Source: Spirochaetota bacterium
GTDB lineage: Bacteria; Spirochaetota; Spirochaetia; SPDA01; JAJSAL01
DNA length: 35,522 bases
NCBI GenBank assembly: GCA_024274705.1
Contig: JAJSAL010000084.1
Location: forward strand, 1 to 35,522
Direction of reading: 5' to 3'
Notes under the pieces: generated by a model
The model's input: only the letters and a program-made list of their open reading frames with translations
Database searches by the model: none
Told to the model about the DNA's origin: nothing
Program-made: the position numbers and the translations under genes
Shown: piece after piece, positions 30,157-35,522 of the stretch
How positions within the stretch are numbered: the stretch's first letter is position 1
How the letters are laid out: every line of letters starts with the position of its first letter

Positions 30157-31356
30157 GTGGAAACCAAACAGCAGGGCCTTTTCGGCACATCCCTGGTTGG
30201 GCTGGCGGTCTGTTCCTTTGCATTTTTCATGGGTTTTGCCGTGTTACGGGAAAACCGGCTGGCAAAAGGAATCCCGGTTCAGCTGTGGAGTGCAGCAGGT
30301 CCTGAGTACCTGACAATACTGATTACAGTGCTGGTGCTGATCGCCGGAGCCCTGATACTCCGGCGTTCCTTTCCCGGTATGCCTTTGGTCCTGGCAGGAC
30401 TTGGAAATCTGTTTATTGTTCTTACATTCACTGCCCTCTCCGCTGCAACGAAAAATCTTCTTTCCGGAGCTGCCGATTTCAGCCGGGTTTCCTTAGGATC
30501 CGGAGCATGGGTTCTGCTGCTAGGGGGGTACATCATCACCGCTGCTGCAGCCAGGGAAATCGGACAACCTGTTCTCCGGTATTTCTTTTCCTTTCTGTTT
30601 ATCATCATCCTTTTCATCATGGGAACAACGGGTATGTTCAACCGGCTTTCCATCATCCAGGAATTCCTCGTGAAAAAGGACCGCTTCACCCGGGAGTTTC
30701 TGAATCATCTATCAATCGCTTTTTCCAGTGTGGGTCTCGCCATGATTATCGGCATTCCCTTAGGGATCCTGGCATACAGGAAAAAACGGGCTGAAAAACC
30801 CGTATTTTATTCCGTGAATACAGCCCAGACTATACCCAGTCTCGCCCTCTTTGGTCTTCTCATAGCTCCCCTTTCTTTTCTTTCCACCAGGTTTCCGGTC
30901 CTCAGGTCCATGGGAATCCGGGGGATCGGGACCACTCCGGCGCTGATAGCCTTGACCCTGTACGCGCTGCTGCCGGTAACCAGGAACACCTATACCAGTC
31001 TCAAAGTAGTTGATCCCGCCGTCATCCAGGCAGGAAAAGGAATGGGGTTAAGCAGGGTGCAGCTCCTCTTTACCATAGAAATTCCTATGGCCGCACCTAT
31101 CCTCCTTAACGGTCTTCGCCTGGCTGCGGTTCAAGCAATCGGCAATACAGCCATTGCCGCCCTTATCGGCGCCGGCGGGTTCGGTTTTTTCATCTTTCAG
31201 GGATTAGGCCAGGCAGCAGCGGACCTCATCCTTCTAGGTGCGATTCCGGTAGTTCTCCTCGCTGTTTTTGTGGATCGAATTATGCAGCTCATCATTCGGC
31301 TGTTTACACCTGAAGGATTAAGGCTGCTTAAACAGGACGAAGGAGGTGCCCGGTGA
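30157..31356 (+). CDS. yehY: Osmoprotectant ABC transporter permease, long form with extra N-terminal spans
   Basis: This is a 399-aa protein starting with GTG at 30157, 9 bases after the stop before it. About residues 10-165 form four or five hydrophobic spans not found in short permeases; then the standard permease domain with 'NHLSIAFSSVGLAMIIGIPLGI', 'TIPSLALFGLL', 'YALLPVTRNTYTSLK' and the coupling loop 'AGKGMGLSRVQLLFTIEIPMA' (in parts), and 'GNTAIAALIGAGGFG'. The long N-terminus is the YehY feature. It overlaps the ATPase gene start by four bases (GTGA). Function: inner-membrane channel half for betaine-like solutes. Confidence 0.85.
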   Translation: METKQQGLFGTSLVGLAVCSFAFFMGFAVLRENRLAKGIPVQLWSAAGPEYLTILITVLVLIAGALILRRSFPGMPLVLAGLGNLFIVLTFTALSAATKNLLSGAADFSRVSLGSGAWVLLLGGYIITAAAAREIGQPVLRYFFSFLFIIILFIMGTTGMFNRLSIIQEFLVKKDRFTREFLNHLSIAFSSVGLAMIIGIPLGILAYRKKRAEKPVFYSVNTAQTIPSLALFGLLIAPLSFLSTRFPVLRSMGIRGIGTTPALIALTLYALLPVTRNTYTSLKVVDPAVIQAGKGMGLSRVQLLFTIEIPMAAPILLNGLRLAAVQAIGNTAIAALIGAGGFGFFIFQGLGQAAADLILLGAIPVVLLAVFVDRIMQLIIRLFTPEGLRLLKQDEGGAR

Positions 31357-32450
31357 TTCAGCTTCAGCAGGTTTCAAAACTGTTCGGAGATATCAAAGCT
31401 GTAGATTCTGTGAACCTGACAATCCAACAGGGAGAAGTGTGTGTTCTCATCGGTCCGTCAGGCTGCGGAAAATCCACAACTTTAAAAATGATCAACCGGA
31501 TGATCGAACAATCGGAAGGAACCATTCTCATAAACGGCCGGGAGAACAGAGTTCAGAAACCGGAACTGCTCCGCCGCACTATAGGCTATGTGATCCAGAG
31601 TATCGGTCTTTTCCCCCACATGAACGTACACGATAATATCGCAGTTGTACCCCGCCTCATGAAATGGGAGCGTAACCGGATCGACAATCGCGTTCTGGAG
31701 CTGATGGATCTCATCGGTCTCGATCCGGCACTGTACAGCCGTAAATATCTCCACGAGCTTTCCGGCGGTGAGGCTCAGCGTATCGGCGTGGCAAGAGCTC
31801 TTGCAGCTGATCCTCCTATTCTGCTGATGGACGAACCATTCGGCGCCGTCGACCCCCTGGGAAGGCTGGTACTCCAGAACGAGTTCCTCGCTATCCAGCG
31901 GCAGTTGAAAAAGACCGTCGTGTTCGTCACCCACGATCTGGATGAAGCAATCCGCCTGGCGGACAGGATTGCCATTATGAAAGACGGAAGAATCATCCAG
32001 TATGATATTCCCGAAACGATCCTTTCCTCCCCGGCCAATTCTTTTGTACGCGACTTTGTCGGTTCCGACCGTTCCCTGAAAAAACTGGCCAGGTACGATG
32101 CCGCCCAGGCAATGAAAGAACCGACAGCCGTGAACATCGAAGACGAAGCCCTAAGGGGTATACTCCAGGACTTTAAGGAAAAGGGATACAGCTTCGTGTG
32201 GGCAGTAGACTCCGGGTACAGACTTCACGGGTGGATAGACGTAAAACACCCGCTTTTTTCCTCAGATCCTCTCTCCGGGTATTCGGAGATTTCCGTACCG
32301 GATGTTGCCGTAACGCCGGAATACTCCCTTAAATCGGTACTCTCCAGAATGCTCGGACAAGGCATCAAGAATATACCGGTAATCGATAAGGAAGGGAAAC
32401 TGATCGGGGAGATCAGCCTCCATGACATCGAAAGGGTTTCAGAATCGTGA
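31353..32450 (+). CDS. yehX: Osmoprotectant ABC transporter ATPase with C-terminal CBS domain
   Basis: This is a 365-aa protein, GTG start overlapping the previous stop. Walker A 'GPSGCGKSTTLK', the 'QSIGLFPHMNVHDNIAVVP' Q-loop, signature 'LSGGEAQRIGVARAL', Walker B 'ILLMDEPFGAVDP' and 'VFVTHDLDEAIRLADRI' are all standard for the OpuCA/ProV/OsmV family. The C-terminal part (from about residue 265) has CBS-repeat wording, 'PVIDKEGKLIGEISLHDI'; these sense ionic strength or cofactors. It couples ATP use to transport through the two permeases. It overlaps the next gene by four bases. Confidence 0.88.
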   Translation: MIQLQQVSKLFGDIKAVDSVNLTIQQGEVCVLIGPSGCGKSTTLKMINRMIEQSEGTILINGRENRVQKPELLRRTIGYVIQSIGLFPHMNVHDNIAVVPRLMKWERNRIDNRVLELMDLIGLDPALYSRKYLHELSGGEAQRIGVARALAADPPILLMDEPFGAVDPLGRLVLQNEFLAIQRQLKKTVVFVTHDLDEAIRLADRIAIMKDGRIIQYDIPETILSSPANSFVRDFVGSDRSLKKLARYDAAQAMKEPTAVNIEDEALRGILQDFKEKGYSFVWAVDSGYRLHGWIDVKHPLFSSDPLSGYSEISVPDVAVTPEYSLKSVLSRMLGQGIKNIPVIDKEGKLIGEISLHDIERVSES

Positions 32451-33202
32451 ACAGGTCCTCTGAATCAGCGGTTTCAAAGTTTCTTCCCTGGATCGCTCTT
32501 GCCGCTGCAGTGGGAGTTTTCCTGTTCCTCGTATTCAATATGAGTGTATGGGAATCCTTACTTACAGCCCTCTTCCCTGACGCAGAAGAAGTGATTTATC
32601 CCAGGGCAAACCTTGCACAGTTATCAGGAGAACACATGATCCTTGTAGCGGTATCCAGCCTTGCAGCCGTGATAGTCGCAATTCCCTTAGGGGTGTTCGT
32701 TACCAGGAAACGGGGCAGGGGATTCAAGGGGATTGTGAGTGATCTCGGTTCCTTGAGCCAGACTATACCGCCGGTTGCTGTTCTCGCCCTGGCTGTACCA
32801 GCTATCGGTTTTGGATTCAAACCCACCGTGATAGCACTGTTTCTTTACAGTATTCTCCCGATCCTCCGCAATACCATAGCAGGGCTGGAAGAGGTATCTC
32901 CGGTTGTTAAGGAAGCTGCAATGGGAATGGGTATGACTCACACCCAGCTTCTCTTCAAAGTAGAACTTCCCCTTGCCGCACCGGTTATATTCACGGGAGT
33001 GCGTATATCCCTCGTGGTAAACGTCGGGACTGCAACCATTGGTGCAGTCGTAGGAGCAGGCGGATTGGGCAACCCTATCATTTCAGGTCTTATCCGGGAC
33101 AATCCGGCATTTGTGCTGGAAGGGGCTATTACCGCCGCACTTCTGGCTGTTCTTATCGATCAGATAATCGGCCGGATAGAAAAAAGCCTGACCCCGGGCT
33201 GA
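32447..33202 (+). CDS. yehW: Osmoprotectant ABC transporter permease, short form
   Basis: This is a 251-aa protein, GTG start overlapping the ATPase stop. Motifs: 'SLSQTIPPVAVLALAVPAIG', 'YSILPILRNTIAGLEEV', 'EAAMGMGMTHTQLLFKVELP' (coupling loop) and 'TATIGAVVGAGGLGNPI'. About six spans with a short N-terminus, as in YehW/OsmW. It ends the operon, convergent with DUF427 after 7 bases. With YehY it makes a heterodimeric permease. Confidence 0.88.
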   Translation: MNRSSESAVSKFLPWIALAAAVGVFLFLVFNMSVWESLLTALFPDAEEVIYPRANLAQLSGEHMILVAVSSLAAVIVAIPLGVFVTRKRGRGFKGIVSDLGSLSQTIPPVAVLALAVPAIGFGFKPTVIALFLYSILPILRNTIAGLEEVSPVVKEAAMGMGMTHTQLLFKVELPLAAPVIFTGVRISLVVNVGTATIGAVVGAGGLGNPIISGLIRDNPAFVLEGAITAALLAVLIDQIIGRIEKSLTPG

Positions 33203-33209
33203 CCGGGAC

Positions 33210-33494
33210 CTATTCCTCCACTTTCACACCGTTCCAGAAGGAAACATGATCTTTTATCCTCTCCGCCAGCTTGCTTGGTTCCGGATAATACCAGGCTGCA
33301 TCCTTATTTTTTTTCCCATCAACCTCCAGGGTATAGTAGCTTGCTTTTCCTTTCCATGGGCAGGTTGTGTGAGTACTGCTTTCCCTGAAAAACTCTTTGC
33401 GTACCGAATCAGGGGGAAAATACACATTTCCTTCCACTACTTCGTATATATCACTTTCAGCAATTATTTTGCCGTTCCATTCCGCTTTTGCCAT
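33210..33494 (-). CDS. DUF427 family protein
   Basis: This is a 94-aa protein; GAAAGGAG precedes the ATG at 33494. The fold core is readable: 'VVEGNVYFPPDSV', 'THTTCPWKGKASYYTLEVDG' and 'AAWYYPEPSKLAERIKDHVSFW'. These 'CPWKG', 'AAWYYPEP' and 'VSFW' motifs are diagnostic for DUF427, a small beta-barrel protein of unknown activity, found widely in bacteria. No enzymatic residue has been assigned that I know of. Its own promoter region (33517-33556) has nested palindromes, so it may be regulated. Confidence 0.88.
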   Translation of the reverse strand: MAKAEWNGKIIAESDIYEVVEGNVYFPPDSVRKEFFRESSTHTTCPWKGKASYYTLEVDGKKNKDAAWYYPEPSKLAERIKDHVSFWNGVKVEE

Positions 33495-33516
33495 GAATAA
33501 CTCCTTTCACATCCCG

Positions 33517-33556
33517 TACTATAGTAAAAACTATATACTATGAGCATTACAGTCAA
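33517..33556 (-). promoter_or_regulatory. Promoter of the DUF427 gene with nested palindromes
   Basis: Minus-strand TTGACT (33556-33551) precedes TATAGT/ATAGTT candidates at 33535-33529. A perfect palindrome TACTATAGTA covers 33517-33526, and AGTATATAGT is nested at about 33530-33539. Such pairs of repeats usually mark a repressor site. 33557-33632 holds nothing else. Confidence 0.4.
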
Positions 33557-33632
33557 GTTTTCTGAATACCTTTCGACGGAACGAGTCCCGCAGGTCGTGG
33601 TGTATTGCTCCTGTACGAACAGGGACGGCGTT

Positions 33633-35135
33633 TTACCGGCAGATCTGTTTGAACCGGTTGTACTGCTTCTCCCAGAGTTCTTTCTTCTCCGGGAGACAGG
33701 TTTCAAGGGGAAACGCACCGGCAACACACTGTTGTGCACCTTTGAGAGTAGAAAACATGCCGAGCCCTAAAGCCTGAACCATGATATTTCCGGCAGCAGT
33801 GGCTTCATCCGGACCGGCAACAACGGGAACTCCCAGGGCATCCGCCGTAAACTGGTTGAGCATCCTGTTTTTCGAACCTCCGCCTACGATGTGCACCTTC
33901 CTTGTCGAAGTATTACTCACAGAACAGATAAGTTCATTCACCAGCCGATATTTTAATGCCAGACTCTCATATATCGCACGGAGATACATCCCGCGGTTTT
34001 CCGGAACAGACTGTGCAGTTTCTTTGCAGAATGCATCGATAGCCTGCGCCATGTTCTGTGGATTGTAGAAAGAAGGGTCATCCGGGTCGATAAGGGACGT
34101 GAACTGCGGCGCTTTATCCGCCAGGGCAACCAGTTCCGCCCAGTCCGTTTCCTTTCCATCTTCTACAGCCCACTGCCGGCGCAGTTCCTGGACGAGCCAT
34201 GTGCCCATACAGTTCTTGAGAAGCCGGATATTCCCGACACCGCCTTCATTGCTGATATTTCCTTCGAAAGCTTCCCGGGTCGTTACCGGTTCCGGTACGA
34301 GTTTTCCGACCAGGGACCAGGTTCCGGAGCTGACGATAAGCGATTCGTCAGGATCTTCCACCGGAGCTGCGGCAAAAGCAGATGCCGTATCGTGGGAGCC
34401 GATAGCTACCAGGGCGGCCCTGTTAAGCCCCAGGAAATTCGCCAGAGCTTCATGGATGGTACCGATTTGCGTACCCGGAGGTACGATTTCCGGCATGATA
34501 CCCAAGGGAATTCCCAGGGCATCGAGTATTTCTTCGGACCACTCCTTTTTCCTTGCATCCATTAGCTGGGTAACGCTGGCCCAGGAAGAATCCACCTGTG
34601 AGGATCCCCCAAGATAATAGTAGAAAAGTGATGGAATAGGCAGAAAACGATGGACAAGCCTGAATAGTTCCGGCCTGTTCCGCACAAACCAGAGGATCTG
34701 GTTGCTCTCATTAAAGGGTTGAAAATGAATCCCTGTAAGTTCGTACACCCGCCGGGCATCGATGCACTTTTTCACTTCATCGATCATACTATCCAGCCGG
34801 TGGTCCCGGTAACAGAATACTTTACCCAGGAGATCGCCGTCATTGGTGATGAACTGTCCGTCTGCACCCCAGGTGTCCACCCCAATGGAATCCAGGGAGG
34901 GAGCAATTTCCCGCCGGAAGATCTGCAGACCCCTTATAACATGGTGATAAATGGCCGTATCATCCCAGTAGGTCCTCTCCCGGACACATCCCTTCCGGTC
35001 CGGAATAAAAAAGGAGACACCTTCGTGTCCGAACCTGTGGATCTCCTGGAAGAGAAACTCTTCCTTATCGAAAGAACCGGTAAAACATTTTCCCCCGGAG
35101 GCCCCCAAATCTATGGCTAACAGGTGTTTTTTCAT
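33633..35135 (-). CDS. rhaB: Rhamnulokinase-like FGGY kinase
   Basis: This is a 500-aa protein of normal length. Both halves are intact: 'LLAIDLGASGGKCFTGSFD' (phosphate loop), 'GVDTWGADGQFI', 'YRDHRLDSMIDEV', 'IGSHDTASAFAAAP', 'IVSSGTWSLVG', and the adenosine loop 'VHIVGGGSKNRMLNQFTADALG'. The wording 'DTWGAD', 'YRD.R' and 'GTWSL' is typical of RhaB, which phosphorylates L-rhamnulose. No rhamnose isomerase or aldolase is near, so the substrate could instead be another 6-deoxyketose. ATG 35135 has GAGG at slightly long spacing. It ends at 33633, near the divergent DUF427 promoter. Symbol is by family resemblance. Confidence 0.75.
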   Translation of the reverse strand: MKKHLLAIDLGASGGKCFTGSFDKEEFLFQEIHRFGHEGVSFFIPDRKGCVRERTYWDDTAIYHHVIRGLQIFRREIAPSLDSIGVDTWGADGQFITNDGDLLGKVFCYRDHRLDSMIDEVKKCIDARRVYELTGIHFQPFNESNQILWFVRNRPELFRLVHRFLPIPSLFYYYLGGSSQVDSSWASVTQLMDARKKEWSEEILDALGIPLGIMPEIVPPGTQIGTIHEALANFLGLNRAALVAIGSHDTASAFAAAPVEDPDESLIVSSGTWSLVGKLVPEPVTTREAFEGNISNEGGVGNIRLLKNCMGTWLVQELRRQWAVEDGKETDWAELVALADKAPQFTSLIDPDDPSFYNPQNMAQAIDAFCKETAQSVPENRGMYLRAIYESLALKYRLVNELICSVSNTSTRKVHIVGGGSKNRMLNQFTADALGVPVVAGPDEATAAGNIMVQALGLGMFSTLKGAQQCVAGAFPLETCLPEKKELWEKQYNRFKQICR

Positions 35136-35342
35136 GAAACTGATTTTCCTCGAAGTTTCATCTTGTCTGTACAGCGGAAACCGTCATTTCCAGCCTGGTA
35201 AACCTTATTGAAACCGGCTGTAAAAATCAACCCACTGATTATGCTGTGGGGTGGGGCGCCTTGCAATTATGGTCAGATTGTATATGCTTGTAGCCGATGG
35301 TGGGTAGGTACACCATCAGTTCGAAACTCCGGAGAATATCCA

Positions 35343-35522
35343 ATGAATGCCAATTTGTATCCTTCATTTTCCGTTCTCATTGTAGATGATGAGGAACTGG
35401 TCCTGGAAACGATCGGAGACATGCTCAGGTCCGGCGGAATAACCCACCTCGTCCAGACAACCAACGGCAGCGGCATATTGGATCTCGTACAGGAAAAACA
35501 CATAGGTGTTATACTCCTGGAC
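35343..35522 (+). CDS. Response regulator, receiver domain start (3' end outside window)
   Basis: Sixty codons are visible from ATG 35343, preceded by GGAGAATAT. 'SVLIVDDEELVLETIGDML' with the acidic pair Asp15-Asp16 is the start of a CheY-like receiver, and the last codon of the window is an Asp in 'GVILLD', where the phospho-acceptor lies. The output domain lies outside. It could pair with any sensor; the orphan kinase at 11089 is a remote candidate only. The gap 35136-35342 holds no gene I can identify; a promoter such as TTGCAA (about 35262) is weak. Confidence 0.75.
   Translation, partial: MNANLYPSFSVLIVDDEELVLETIGDMLRSGGITHLVQTTNGSGILDLVQEKHIGVILLD

Overview
The window looks like a piece of a free-living or gut-type spirochaete chromosome (Spirochaetales, Spirochaetaceae-like), of middling GC. 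The best evidence is the secreted binding proteins: the sugar-binding protein and the glycine-betaine-type binding protein both have signal peptides ending FAGG followed by a charged Gly/Lys/Glu stretch, a style common in Spirochaeta/Treponema relatives. The taxon is an inference. I see no rRNA, tRNA, CRISPR array or intact insertion sequence.

Layout. 1-330: the end of a GntR/UTRA regulator that enters from the left. 478-3564: a decayed stretch, with typA/bipA cut by an in-frame TAA, a minus-strand membrane-protein remnant, the tail of a radical SAM protein, and a DUF362 gene cut by an in-frame TAA. 3632-5618: an M15 peptidase lipoprotein and a divergent nitrilase-family amidase. 5751-8964: a tungstate/molybdate module (promoter, a Moco/Tuco-like leader RNA, tupA, tupB, tupC, and a MOSC protein). 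9048-10965: a 70-aa orphan, then a PLP aminotransferase behind a highly structured leader with competing terminator and antiterminator pairings. 11089-12507: a PAS/HisKA_2 sensor kinase without a partner regulator.

12504-24636 is a divergent carbohydrate regulon. The minus-strand operon reads permease, binding protein, ATPase, second permease, old-yellow-enzyme-type flavin oxidoreductase, sugar-phosphate-isomerase-type TIM barrel, zinc alcohol dehydrogenase, then an EamA exporter broken by an in-frame TGA. The plus-strand operon reads GntR regulator, DeoC-like aldolase, FGGY kinase. The architecture recalls the Lsr (AI-2) system, but the enzymes differ. Dehydrogenase, isomerase/lyase-type barrel and ene-reductase together suggest an oxidation-elimination-reduction route to a deoxy sugar that is then phosphorylated and split by the aldolase. 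I know of no described pathway with exactly this set.

24751-29105: a CDF metal exporter, a beta-propeller lipoprotein, a MutY-like glycosylase lacking the Fe-S cluster, and a second decayed patch (TauE fragment, an oxidoreductase with a deletion, a frameshift and a stop, and a short GrdB-like protein). 29209-33202: a four-gene osmoprotectant ABC transporter in the order of E. coli yehZYXW. 33210-35522: a DUF427 protein, a rhamnulokinase-like kinase, and the start of a response regulator that runs off the right end at its phospho-acceptor Asp.

Two themes run across the window. At least four genes carry clean in-frame stops or frameshifts while their neighbours are intact, which suggests recent gene decay or an assembly from a decaying strain. 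Two binding-protein genes are each followed by a terminator-like hairpin before the next transporter gene.
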